Shown here one piece after another: positions 26,245-35,059 of a DNA stretch of 64,000 nucleotides. The stretch's first letter is position 1. Every line of letters starts with the position of its first letter. The position numbers were made by a program, and so were the translations under genes. The stretch is taken from the NCBI GenBank assembly GCA_027488905.1, contig JAIYAT010000010.1, positions 147,061-211,060 on the forward strand. Reading direction: 5' to 3'. This DNA comes from Bacteroidota bacterium. GTDB lineage: Bacteria; Bacteroidota; Bacteroidia; UKL13-3. The notes beneath the pieces are model-generated. The model did no database searches and was not told the origin of the DNA. It saw nothing but the letters and a program-made list of their open reading frames with translations.

Positions 26245-27729
26245 GTGAGAAGTTCAATCTTTATCTTTTTCGTTTGTGTTGCAAATTTGCTATTTGCGCG
26301 AGCCAAAGATGAAATTTATTTTGCGCATAAACCTGAGCATTTAGAAATTCAAAAGGCTATTTGTGAGCTTCGACTTCAATTTGCGAAAGAGCAGCTAGCC
26401 AAACTAAAGATAAGTGATAAAAAAAATGCTACCATAGATTTTTTACAACTTTATACTTCCTATTATAAGGTTTTGGTGCATCTTGACGAAAAATATTTGG
26501 TTGCGTTTAATGCAGCATATGAAAACTTTCTAAAAGTTAATCAACTTTTACCAAATTCATCGCCCCAAAAGAACTACACAAAAGGTAGCGCACTTTTAAT
26601 GAAAGCCATTGTTTCTGGTGCTTTTAATAAATATATAGAGGCAGCTAGTGGTTTTCGTTCAGCCTATTTGGTGCTTTCTGAAAACCAAAAGAAATTCCCT
26701 AACTTCATTTCCAATTTAAAAGAACTCGGTGCTTTGGAGGCAATGATAGGAAGTATGCCTTCACAATATCATTGGATAATTAGTGCTTTGGGTTTAAATG
26801 GCACTATTGCTGGAGGGATTAGTAAAATAGAGTTGTATCTATCAAAAAGTCGGTTTGAACCAATGATTGAGCAGCAACAAGCTTCCATTTATTTGACCTT
26901 GATTCAATTTAATTTTGCCGACAAACAAAAGGCTTGGAACTTTTATAGAGATTATGCCAAAAATATAGAAACCAATTTGATGCAAGCTTACATTGTTGCA
27001 TTTGTAGCCGGCAAATCTGGACATAATAATGAGGCTTTGGCCGCTTTAGAAAACCGTCCTAAAAGCCAAGAATATGAACAACTCCCATATCTAAATTTTT
27101 TGAAAGGAGAGTTTTTATTACACCAATTGAATTTTGAGGCCGCAATATGGTATAAGAAGTATATTTATACAAGTGAAAGCAAAGGTTCAATTAAGGAAGC
27201 CTATCAAAAGCTTTCATGGATTTCTTTGGTTCAAAACGATACAGAAAAGTATTTACTTTATAAAAGCATGTCCGAAAAATTGCAGGCCCATTTAGGTTCA
27301 GAGCAAAAATTAGTGAATACAGATTTGAATCAAAAAATATATTTAAATAAGAATTTGTTAAAGGCTAGGTTTCTTTTTGATGGTGGCTATTTTGAGCAGG
27401 CACTCAATGAGCTTAAACAAGTTGATGTTAAGAATTTGCCAAGTAATTACCAGAAAACTGAGTATTATTACAGATTGGCTAGGGTTTACCACGAGATGAA
27501 TAATATTGCTGAATCGCTAAAAATGTATAAGGAATGTTTGGTAGTTGGTGAAACAATAAATACTTATTTAAAACCAAATGCTTGCTTGCAATTAGGGCTT
27601 ATTTATAAACAAATGGGTTATGTAAATTTGGCAAAGGATTACTTTAAAGAAGTGAGTGCTTTTAAAGATTACGATTACGAGGATAGTATCAAACAAAAAG
27701 CTAAGGCTGGTTTGAACCAAATTGAATAG
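26245..27729 (+). CDS. TPR protein resembling the Iml2/TTC39 family
   Basis: This 494-residue helical repeat protein has a signal-like N-terminus (MRSSIFIFFVCVANLLFARA) and starts at GTG 26245. Residues about 150-200 contain LGALEAMIGSMPSQYHWIIS and LGLNGTIAGGISKIEL. Together with LLMKAIVSGAFNKYIEAASGF this recalls the eukaryotic Iml2/TTC39 arrangement (motif resemblance only). The C-terminal 150 residues hold at least three TPR-like hairpins (YYRLARVYHEMNNIAESLKM; LQLGLIYKQMGYVNLAKDYF). It is probably a periplasmic scaffold. No operon partner is evident. Two palindrome copies lie in the gene, the second at its last codons. Confidence 0.75.
   Translation: MRSSIFIFFVCVANLLFARAKDEIYFAHKPEHLEIQKAICELRLQFAKEQLAKLKISDKKNATIDFLQLYTSYYKVLVHLDEKYLVAFNAAYENFLKVNQLLPNSSPQKNYTKGSALLMKAIVSGAFNKYIEAASGFRSAYLVLSENQKKFPNFISNLKELGALEAMIGSMPSQYHWIISALGLNGTIAGGISKIELYLSKSRFEPMIEQQQASIYLTLIQFNFADKQKAWNFYRDYAKNIETNLMQAYIVAFVAGKSGHNNEALAALENRPKSQEYEQLPYLNFLKGEFLLHQLNFEAAIWYKKYIYTSESKGSIKEAYQKLSWISLVQNDTEKYLLYKSMSEKLQAHLGSEQKLVNTDLNQKIYLNKNLLKARFLFDGGYFEQALNELKQVDVKNLPSNYQKTEYYYRLARVYHEMNNIAESLKMYKECLVVGETINTYLKPNACLQLGLIYKQMGYVNLAKDYFKEVSAFKDYDYEDSIKQKAKAGLNQIE
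26852..26861. repeat. Dispersed palindrome GGTTTGAACC, copy 6
   Basis: Flanks are GTC and AAT. In the TPR gene, read as RFEP, a different frame from the VQT copies. Confidence 0.8.
27709..27718. repeat. Dispersed palindrome GGTTTGAACC, copy 7
   Basis: Flanks are GCT and AAA. At the end of the TPR gene, read as GLNQ, the third frame. Confidence 0.8.
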
Positions 27730-27847
27730 ATTCAAAACGGGAATTTGGACTTTTTTTGAGAAAAAAGTAAGGTTAAATAATTTGATAAGTTAAAGATAAT
27801 CAATGGTATGTAGTTTGGAGTAAACTTTGAAAAGGTGAAATAAAATT

Positions 27848-29857
27848 ATGAAAAAGACAATTATATTTATCGCAACTGCCCTGTCCTTAATTGCTTGTAA
27901 AAAGAGCAGCAATCAGCAGGATGAAAACCCTATCCCTACTGTTATTACTGATATCAATCAGTTAATAGTGCCTCCAGGTTTTAACTATGAAACCTCTAAA
28001 ATTACTGAATTTTCAGTTACATTATTAAGTAATGAAGATTTAGGCATAGGTGGTGTTAGGATAGATATTATGGACAAAGCTCCTGAAGATGGAGGTGTTA
28101 TTTTGTACACAGGAAGTACCAATGAACAAGGCAAATTAATTGTAAAACGTGAGTTGCCTTTAGATATGAAAGAGGTTATTGTTAATACCGATTATATTGG
28201 TTTGCCTAATAATGTAATTTTACCAATTGAGTCTGGCAAAGGTTCTGTTACCATTGGAGGTAGAAATCCGCAACGTATTACCACTGCAAATGCAGATAAA
28301 ATTTACCCAACTGCTCCATTAGGTAAGAATCCAGCTAGATATTCTTACAAATTAGGAAGATTTACGACTGGGTCAAATGCTGGTGTGCCGCTTTATTTAT
28401 TGCCAACCAATGATGCTATCAGCAGTACGTTTTTAGATGATATTAATGCTTCATTGCCTGAATATTTACCAGTTCCTAAACATAACCCACAATATTTAAA
28501 TCCTGGAATAGAAAGAAATTTGATTTTGAAAGAGCAATGTGATGTTTGGATTACTTTTGTACATGAGGGAGCTGGATACAAAAATTCTTTGTTTTATTTT
28601 GTATATAATAAGAACAATAAACCTACTTCAATTACTCAAATCGACTCTTTCATAACCATCTTTCCAAACGCTTCTTATAGCGGAAGTGGAGGAGGAATGA
28701 ACTCTGGAAACAAAGTCTATATTGGTAGATTTGGCGCAGATACAGCAATTGGATTTGCCTTAGCAGCCAATGCTTGGAATGGAACTACACCAACTGCCGG
28801 TGCTGGCCTTTACACTTCTATCAGTGCTTTGAACCCAGAAACAAATCCAGCCAATAAAGAGCATGTTGTTTTGTTATATGATAACCCTACGCAAAGATTT
28901 TTAATTGGTTTTGAAGATATCAATAGAGATCAAGGTTCTGACAATGATTTTAATGACGCAATTATTTATGCAACGGCAAATCCGGTTAAGGCAATTGAAA
29001 TAACCAATATTTTACCAACTACACCTTCCCAAGATACAGATGATGATGGCGTTAACGACGAATATGATGAGTATCCAAATGACGCAGCACGTGCTTTTAA
29101 TGTTTACTACCCATCACAAAATGGCATGGCAACAGTTGCCTTTGAAGACTTATGGCCAAGTAAAGGCGATTACGATTTGAATGATGTGGTTGTAGATTAT
29201 AATTATCATGCAGTAACTAATGGAACCAATAAAATTGTTGATTTAAATGCCAAATACAAACTAAGAGCCGCAGGTGGAAGTTTTCAAAATGGCTTTTCAG
29301 TAATGCTACCTTTTAATAGGAACAATATAACTGTGAAGCAAGGTTCTACAATCGTTGGACTTGAGTCAGGCACAACTGAAGCAATTCTAAATGTCTTTGC
29401 TAATTCAAAGACCTTAATAAACACTTATAATACGCTTCCTGCAAAAGCATTTATTGAAACTGATACCATTTTTGCTAAGTTAACTTTAACCACGCCAATT
29501 GAAGTTGGTTTGGGTGTGTTTAATCCATTTATTTATATTAATGAAGTTGGAAAGGGAAGAGGGTATGAAGTTCATTTGCCTGGGAAAGTCCCAACTTCAC
29601 TAGTAAACAATGCAATTTTAGGCACAAATGCCGATGCAACTAACCCAACTGCAGGTGTTTATTATAAAACTGCAAATGGTTTGCCTTTTGCAATTTCAGT
29701 TCCAGAGAAATTTGATTATCCTTACGAAAAGGAACAAATCATTTTTGCCCACTTAAAGTTTGCCAATTGGGTTCAAAGTGGTGGATCGCAATTTTCAGAT
29801 TGGTATAAAATTAAAAATGGGTATAGAAATAATAGTAAAATCTATACAAAGCCATAA
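27848..29857 (+). CDS. LruC-domain lipoprotein, paralog 1
   Basis: This 669-residue lipoprotein has signal MKKTIIFIATALSLIAC with Cys17 followed by KK. After an N-terminal beta domain with FNYETSKITEFSVTLLS comes a DUF4114-like region (about 230-380; FIGFEDI-like FLIGFEDINR, DNDFNDAIIYA). Next is an acidic Ca-binding-like loop (DTDDDGVNDEYDEYPND, about 398-415) and the LruC domain (FEDLWPSKGDYDLNDVVVDY, about 430-660). LruC was first described from a Leptospira outer-membrane lipoprotein. The role here is unknown; surface exposure and calcium dependence are inference. It is followed by a terminator and a close paralog. There is no palindrome copy in this gene or its twin. Confidence 0.88.
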   Translation: MKKTIIFIATALSLIACKKSSNQQDENPIPTVITDINQLIVPPGFNYETSKITEFSVTLLSNEDLGIGGVRIDIMDKAPEDGGVILYTGSTNEQGKLIVKRELPLDMKEVIVNTDYIGLPNNVILPIESGKGSVTIGGRNPQRITTANADKIYPTAPLGKNPARYSYKLGRFTTGSNAGVPLYLLPTNDAISSTFLDDINASLPEYLPVPKHNPQYLNPGIERNLILKEQCDVWITFVHEGAGYKNSLFYFVYNKNNKPTSITQIDSFITIFPNASYSGSGGGMNSGNKVYIGRFGADTAIGFALAANAWNGTTPTAGAGLYTSISALNPETNPANKEHVVLLYDNPTQRFLIGFEDINRDQGSDNDFNDAIIYATANPVKAIEITNILPTTPSQDTDDDGVNDEYDEYPNDAARAFNVYYPSQNGMATVAFEDLWPSKGDYDLNDVVVDYNYHAVTNGTNKIVDLNAKYKLRAAGGSFQNGFSVMLPFNRNNITVKQGSTIVGLESGTTEAILNVFANSKTLINTYNTLPAKAFIETDTIFAKLTLTTPIEVGLGVFNPFIYINEVGKGRGYEVHLPGKVPTSLVNNAILGTNADATNPTAGVYYKTANGLPFAISVPEKFDYPYEKEQIIFAHLKFANWVQSGGSQFSDWYKIKNGYRNNSKIYTKP

Positions 29858-29886
29858 TTAAATAAAAAGGCAATCTTAACCTATAC

Positions 29887-29925
29887 AAACAGCCATGTTT
29901 CGAAAGAAGCATGGCTGTTTTTTTT
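29887..29925 (+). terminator. Rho-independent terminator between LruC paralogs
   Basis: AAACAGCCATG (29887-29897) pairs with CATGGCTGTTT (29910-29920), then T-run to 29925. The two paralogs are therefore separate transcripts. Confidence 0.9.
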
Positions 29926-30065
29926 GTAATATAAAGCGTTTAACTCAAAATGGGAATATGTTTCAAAAAGGTTCATTTGTTGATTTTAAATTTTAACTAA
30001 GTGTAAGAAAATGAGTATATTGTACTTTGGTAGGTGTTTTGTAATTCAAATGAAAACACCAAACA

Positions 30066-32078
30066 ATGAAAAAGTACATTTTAATTTTAATGCTAGGCTT
30101 ATCTTTAGCTGCCTGCAAAAAAACAACTACTAAGGAGGAAGAAATCCAAACCCCGGTAACAACTATTTCAGACATTAATGAAATAATTGCACCGCCTAAT
30201 TTTAATTATGAAACTTCGAAGCCAGTTGAGTTTTCAGTTTCTTTATTTAACAATGCTGATCAACCACTTACTGGAATTAGAGTAGATATTATGGATAATA
30301 CACCAGAAGAAGGAGGTAAAATAATTTATACTGGAAGCACAGATGCAACTGGTAAAATGCTTGTAAAACGTGAAATGCCTTTAGATGTTAAGCAAGTAAT
30401 TGTAAATACAGACTATATTGGTTTGCCTAACAATGTCATCATGAATTTGGAATCTGGCAAAGGCGCAGTTGTGATTGGTGGTAGGAATCCACAAAGAATT
30501 ACAACAGCAGATGTTAATTTAAATAGGTCCGTAGCACCTCTCGGTAAAAATGCTAACAAATTTTCATTTAGATTAGGTACTTTCTCAACTGGTGTTGGTA
30601 TTCCAAATTATTTAATGCCTACCAATGATGTGATTAGTGCTAATTTTTTAGCTGATATAAATACCTCTTTGCCTGAAAGACAGCCTGTGCCTCAGTTTAA
30701 ACCTGAGTACTTAACTAGTAATGCAGAGAAAAATCTAATTCTAAAAGAACAATGTGATGTTTGGATAACTTTTGTGCACGAAGGTGCTGGTTATACCAAC
30801 AGTTTGTTCTATTTTATTTACAATAAAAATAATAAACCAACTAGTATTACACAGATAGATTCATTTATCACAATTTTTCCTAATGCTTCTTATAGTGGCA
30901 GTGGGGGTGGACTTAACTCTGGTAATAAAGTGTACATAGGCAGATTTGGTGCAGATACTGCTATAGGATTTGCAATTGCTGCCAATGGTTGGAATGGCTC
31001 GAAGGTTGGAAATGGTAATGGTTTATACACCTCTATAAAATCTATGAATCCAGAGACTAATCCTGCTTTACAAGAACATGTGGTATTGTTGTATGATAAC
31101 CCAACCCAAAGATTTTTAATTGGATTTGAAGACATAAATAGAATGCCAAGCATGAGCTCTGATAATGACTTTAACGATGTGATTATTTATGCTACAGCAA
31201 ATCCTGTAAAAGCAATTCAAACCACCAATATTCCACCAGTTACTCCTTCTAATGATGCAGATGACGATGGTGTAAGTGATACTTATGATGAATATCCTAA
31301 TGATCCAGCAAGGGCATTCAATATTTATTACCCTTCACGAACTACCATGGCTACTGTTGCTTTTGAAGATTTATGGCCAAGTAAAGGTGATTATGATTTG
31401 AATGATGTAGTGGTAGATTATCAGTACCATGCAGTAACCAATGGAAACAATGAAATAAAAGATCTTAATGCTAAATACAAATTAAGAGCAGCAGGTGGCT
31501 CATTTAAAAATGGATTTTCAGTAGCATTTCCTTTTAATCGTAGCAATGTTACTATCAAGGAAGGCACTACTATAATTGGTCTTGAAGCCGAAGCAAATGA
31601 AGCGATTTTTAAAGTTTTTAATAATTCAAAAGCACTTATTGGTACTTATAATACATTGGAAGGAAAATCTTTCGTTGAAACAGATACGCTTATTGCAAAA
31701 ATAACTTTAACAAACCCTGAAGCCACAACACTAGGAACCTTTAATCCATTTATCTATATTAATGAAACTGGAAAGGGAAGAGGATTTGAAGTTCATTTGC
31801 CAGGAAAAATGCCTAGCTCTTTAGTAAATGCAAGCATTTTAGGAACTAAATCAGATGCAACAAACCCTGTTGCTGGTATCTATTACAAAACTGCAAATGG
31901 TTTACCTTTCGCCATTTCAATTCCTGAAACATTTGATTATCCTTTAGAAAAAGAACAGATTATTCATGCTCATTTAAAATTTGCAGCTTGGGTGCAAAGC
32001 GGAGGTGTTCAATTCCCAGATTGGTATAAAAACCAAAGTGGAAATAGAAATAATGGAAAGATTTATGTTAAACCATAA
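30066..32078 (+). CDS. LruC-domain lipoprotein, paralog 2
   Basis: This 670-residue protein is a full-length paralog of the preceding gene with the same order: lipobox LAAC at Cys17, N-terminal beta domain, DUF4114-like region, Asp-rich loop (DADDDGVSDTYDEYPND) and LruC domain (FEDLWPSKGDYDLNDVVVDY). By eye well over half of the residues are identical, with differences concentrated just after the lipid anchor (KTTTKEEEIQ against KSSNQQDEN) and in loop 275-320. The KEEE after the Cys is like a lipoprotein export signal for the cell surface (family knowledge). A recent tandem duplication with separate transcription is the simplest reading. Confidence 0.88.
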   Translation: MKKYILILMLGLSLAACKKTTTKEEEIQTPVTTISDINEIIAPPNFNYETSKPVEFSVSLFNNADQPLTGIRVDIMDNTPEEGGKIIYTGSTDATGKMLVKREMPLDVKQVIVNTDYIGLPNNVIMNLESGKGAVVIGGRNPQRITTADVNLNRSVAPLGKNANKFSFRLGTFSTGVGIPNYLMPTNDVISANFLADINTSLPERQPVPQFKPEYLTSNAEKNLILKEQCDVWITFVHEGAGYTNSLFYFIYNKNNKPTSITQIDSFITIFPNASYSGSGGGLNSGNKVYIGRFGADTAIGFAIAANGWNGSKVGNGNGLYTSIKSMNPETNPALQEHVVLLYDNPTQRFLIGFEDINRMPSMSSDNDFNDVIIYATANPVKAIQTTNIPPVTPSNDADDDGVSDTYDEYPNDPARAFNIYYPSRTTMATVAFEDLWPSKGDYDLNDVVVDYQYHAVTNGNNEIKDLNAKYKLRAAGGSFKNGFSVAFPFNRSNVTIKEGTTIIGLEAEANEAIFKVFNNSKALIGTYNTLEGKSFVETDTLIAKITLTNPEATTLGTFNPFIYINETGKGRGFEVHLPGKMPSSLVNASILGTKSDATNPVAGIYYKTANGLPFAISIPETFDYPLEKEQIIHAHLKFAAWVQSGGVQFPDWYKNQSGNRNNGKIYVKP

Positions 32079-32101
32079 TTGTAATTAGAAATCGTTTTTT
32101 T

Positions 32102-32134
32102 GAGCCGAGATTCTTATGAGTCTTGGCTCTTTTC
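32102..32134 (+). terminator. Probable terminator after LruC paralog 2
   Basis: GAGCCGAGA (32102-32110) pairs with TCTTGGCTC (32121-32129), one G-T pair, followed by TTTTC. Confidence 0.75.
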
Positions 32135-32156
32135 TTGATTTTTAAGTATGAATTAA

Positions 32157-32164
32157 TAAATTTG
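32157..32164 (+). promoter_or_regulatory. -7 box of the 32181 response regulator
   Basis: TAAATTTG matches TAnnTTTG and lies 16 nt before the ATG. Confidence 0.45.
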
Positions 32165-32180
32165 AGTAATCCTATCGCTT

Positions 32181-32540
32181 ATGAAGAAAATATTATTACT
32201 AGATGATGATCCAATTAACAATTATGTGAATCAGAAATTTATTGAGAAAACCCACCCAGGCTCTGATGTTACTGAGTTCTTAGAAGCAGGGCAGGCCCTT
32301 AATTATTTAAAAGAGAATACACCAGATCTGATTTTTTTAGATATAGACTTGCCACACATCAATGGATGGCAGTTTTTACATCAATATCAACACTTTCCTA
32401 ATAAATCTAAGATTGTAATCCTAACCTCCTCTATTGATCCAACCGACAAAGAAAGAGCCTTAGCATATGATTGTGTAGACGGTTTTATCGTAAAACCTTT
32501 GAATTCACAAATTACGCGAACTGAGCTAGAAAAAGTTTAA
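32181..32540 (+). CDS. Single-domain response regulator (Rcp1-like)
   Basis: This 119-residue receiver has Asp8-10, phosphoacceptor Asp54 (LIFLDIDLPHINGW), Thr/Ser in VILTSS and the Lys of FIVKPLN. There is no output domain. The NNYVNQKFIEKTHP opening is typical of Bacteroidota Rcp1-like receivers that are partners of hybrid or bacteriophytochrome-like kinases (family knowledge). No kinase is adjacent. It has its own -7 box. lysS follows after 42 nt but carries a separate promoter. Confidence 0.9.
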   Translation: MKKILLLDDDPINNYVNQKFIEKTHPGSDVTEFLEAGQALNYLKENTPDLIFLDIDLPHINGWQFLHQYQHFPNKSKIVILTSSIDPTDKERALAYDCVDGFIVKPLNSQITRTELEKV

Positions 32541-32565
32541 TTTTTAAGTTCTCCTTTGCTTCGCT

Positions 32566-32573
32566 TACTTTTG
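32566..32573 (+). promoter_or_regulatory. -7 box of lysS
   Basis: TACTTTTG matches TAnnTTTG, 9 nt before ATG 32583. It lies in what would be coding sequence if the upstream TTG at 32556 were used, so ATG 32583 is favoured. Confidence 0.55.
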
Positions 32574-32582
32574 CGGCTCTTT

Positions 32583-34145
32583 ATGGAAAATCAATTACAT
32601 TTAAGTGAGCCTGAAAGGCTGCGTCGTCAAAAATTAATAGAGCTTCAAGAGATGGGGATTAATCCCTACCCTGCCGAGGCTTTCCCAGTTAATATTACTG
32701 CAACTGACATTAAGTCGAATTTTGAAGCCGATAAGGAAAATCAAAAGTGGAAAGAAATTGCAATTGCAGGCCGTGTTATGGGGGTTAGAGACATGGGTAA
32801 AGCTGCTTTTGTGGTAATCCAAGATGATTTAGGTAAAGTGCAGGTTTATGTTAGAAGAGATGATATTTGCCCTTCTGAAGATAAATCACTTTATGATGTT
32901 GTATTTAAGAAATTGTTGGACATTGGTGATATTATCGGTATAAAAGGTTTTGTGTTTATCACTAAAACAGGGGAAGTATCTATACACGCAAACGAAATAT
33001 CCATTCTTTCTAAAGCCCTCAGGCCATTGCCAATTGTTAAAGAAAAAGAAGGTGAAACCTTTGATGCTGTAACAGACCCTGAGTTTAGGTATCGTCAGCG
33101 TTATGCCGACCTTATTGTTAACCCACATGTAAAAGATACTTTCCGCAAACGCACACAAATCATTCGCTCTATTAGAGATTTTTTAAATGATCATGGCGCC
33201 ATGGAAGTGGATACTCCTGTTTTGCAAAATATCCCTGGTGGTGCAGCAGCGCGCCCATTCATTACTCATCATAATGCTTTAGACATACCTTTCTATTTAA
33301 GAATTGCAAATGAACTTTATCTAAAAAGACTAATTGTAGGCGGATTTGATTGGGTTTATGAATTCTCGCGCAATTTTAGAAATGAAGGAATGGATAGAAC
33401 CCATAATCCTGAATTTACTATTCTTGAATTCTATGTGGCCTACAAGGATTATTATTGGATGATGGATTTTACTGAGCGTATGTTAGAAAAGGTAGCAATG
33501 GAATTACATGGCACAACTAGCGTTCAATTGGGCGAAAATCAAATTGAGTTCAAAGCTCCTTTCAAACGAATTTCAATTTTTGAAGCCATTCTTGAGAACA
33601 CTGGATTTGATGTAAGTCAGATGGATGAAGAAGGAATAAGGTCTGTTTGTCAAAAATTAAATATTCATACTGAACCAAGCATGGGGAAAGGAAAATTGAT
33701 TGATGAACTATTTAGTGAAACCTGCGAAAGCAAGTTTGTTCAACCTACTTTCATCATCGATTATCCTGTGGAAATGAGTCCCCTTACCAAAAAACACAGG
33801 TCAAAAGAAGGATTGGTTGAACGCTTTGAACTTATGATCAATGGCAAAGAAGTGGCAAATGCCTACTCTGAATTAAATGACCCAATCGACCAAAGAGAAA
33901 GGTTTGAAGAACAAATTAAATTAATGGAAAGAGGAGATGATGAAGCCATGTTTATTGATGATGATTTCCTTCGCGCTTTGGAGTATGGAATGCCTCCTAC
34001 ATCAGGCATCGGTATTGGAATTGATAGGTTATGCATGATGCTTACCAATCAACAATCAATTCAAGATGTTTTGTTCTTTCCTCAAATGAGACCAGAAGTT
34101 AGGCATAAACTTGCAGAAGAAGAATCTCCAGAAAGTAGTAATTAG
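32583..34145 (+). CDS. lysS: Lysyl-tRNA synthetase, class II
   Basis: This 520-residue enzyme charges tRNA-Lys. The OB-fold anticodon domain spans about residues 55-160 (IAIAGRVMGVRDMGKAAFVV), and the class II catalytic core follows. Motif 2 is FRNEGMDRTHNPEFT (about 262-276); motif 3 is TSGIGIGIDRLCMM near residue 480. The protein ends FFPQMRPE plus a short acidic tail. Length is typical for bacterial class II LysRS. Its promoter sits only 9 nt from the start codon, so the mRNA should have a very short leader. Confidence 0.97.
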   Translation: MENQLHLSEPERLRRQKLIELQEMGINPYPAEAFPVNITATDIKSNFEADKENQKWKEIAIAGRVMGVRDMGKAAFVVIQDDLGKVQVYVRRDDICPSEDKSLYDVVFKKLLDIGDIIGIKGFVFITKTGEVSIHANEISILSKALRPLPIVKEKEGETFDAVTDPEFRYRQRYADLIVNPHVKDTFRKRTQIIRSIRDFLNDHGAMEVDTPVLQNIPGGAAARPFITHHNALDIPFYLRIANELYLKRLIVGGFDWVYEFSRNFRNEGMDRTHNPEFTILEFYVAYKDYYWMMDFTERMLEKVAMELHGTTSVQLGENQIEFKAPFKRISIFEAILENTGFDVSQMDEEGIRSVCQKLNIHTEPSMGKGKLIDELFSETCESKFVQPTFIIDYPVEMSPLTKKHRSKEGLVERFELMINGKEVANAYSELNDPIDQRERFEEQIKLMERGDDEAMFIDDDFLRALEYGMPPTSGIGIGIDRLCMMLTNQQSIQDVLFFPQMRPEVRHKLAEEESPESSN

Positions 34146-34197
34146 TATTTTAAGGAAATTATTAGTATTCTGTAAGACAATGAGTTGTGTTTTGAAT

Positions 34198-34205
34198 TAA
34201 ATTTG
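34198..34205 (+). promoter_or_regulatory. Candidate -7 box upstream of the LytTR regulator
   Basis: TAAATTTG matches TAnnTTTG, 97 nt before the ATG. The dispersed palindrome lies between box and start. Confidence 0.35.
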
Positions 34206-34268
34206 TGTTGGCATATTAGATGAACTTAATGTTTTTTGCAGTATTGTTAATTTGTTTTTTCGAAATAG

Positions 34269-34278
34269 GTTCAAACCA
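34269..34278. repeat. Dispersed palindrome GGTTCAAACC, copy 8 (intergenic)
   Basis: Flanks are ATA and AAC. It is 24 nt upstream of the LytTR regulator ATG, in the likely leader. Confidence 0.75.
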
Positions 34279-34302
34279 ACACTTTAACATTTTAAAAGAA
34301 TT

Positions 34303-35052
34303 ATGGCAAAGGATACTATAAAATCAGTGGTTGTAGACGATGTGGACATGATGCGTGCCACACTTAAGAAAGTTTTAGACGGTTTCCCTAATATTGAAAT
34401 TATTGGAGAAGCTTCTGATTATGAATCTGCCAAAAACCTTATCAATGAAACAAAGCCTGATTTAGTTTTTCTAGACATTGATTTAAATGGTCTAACAAGC
34501 ATCGATTTGCTCAATGAAATTAATTGCAATCCAAAGATTATTTTTATCACCTCTCACCCTGATTTTGCAATCAAAGCCTTTGAATTAAACGCAGTAGATT
34601 ATATCTTAAAACCTATTAGCGCAGATAGATTGCGCAGGGCTATAGACCGTGTTACAGAATTGAACACAGACTTTATTGAAGGTTCTGCGATGGACGAGTC
34701 ACAAGAGCGTTTCAAGGCAGACCAAATTATTCTTTTAAACTTTGATAGTAAATTAACTTTTATAAAAGTTCAAGACATCAATTACATCGAAGCTTTTGGT
34801 AATTATACCAAAATCTACATGAATGATGGCAAGTTAAGCATCACTTACAATTCAATTAAAAACTGGGATAACCGTTTGCCTAACGATGTTTTCATCCAAA
34901 TACATCGTTCTTCAATCGTTAATTTATTAAATGTAATAAAGATTGAAAAATGGACAAATGATACGGGTAGATTATTTCTTAAAGGGGTTGAAAAACCTTT
35001 TGAGATTAGTCGCAGTTATTTCTTCCAAATTAAGAAGAAATATAAAGTTTAA
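34303..35052 (+). CDS. LytTR-family response regulator
   Basis: This 249-residue regulator has a receiver domain (residues 8-125, Asp12-Asp13, phosphoacceptor Asp58 in LVFLDIDLNG, Lys of YILKPIS) and a LytTR DNA-binding domain (about 145-249: IKVQDINYIEAFGNYTKIY, FIQIHRSSIVNLLNVIKIEK). LytTR proteins bind direct repeats and often control envelope or extracellular functions. There is no LytS-type kinase next to it. It converges with the methyltransferase gene, with 7 nt between stops. Confidence 0.93.
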   Translation: MAKDTIKSVVVDDVDMMRATLKKVLDGFPNIEIIGEASDYESAKNLINETKPDLVFLDIDLNGLTSIDLLNEINCNPKIIFITSHPDFAIKAFELNAVDYILKPISADRLRRAIDRVTELNTDFIEGSAMDESQERFKADQIILLNFDSKLTFIKVQDINYIEAFGNYTKIYMNDGKLSITYNSIKNWDNRLPNDVFIQIHRSSIVNLLNVIKIEKWTNDTGRLFLKGVEKPFEISRSYFFQIKKKYKV

Positions 35053-35059
35053 GGCTTCT

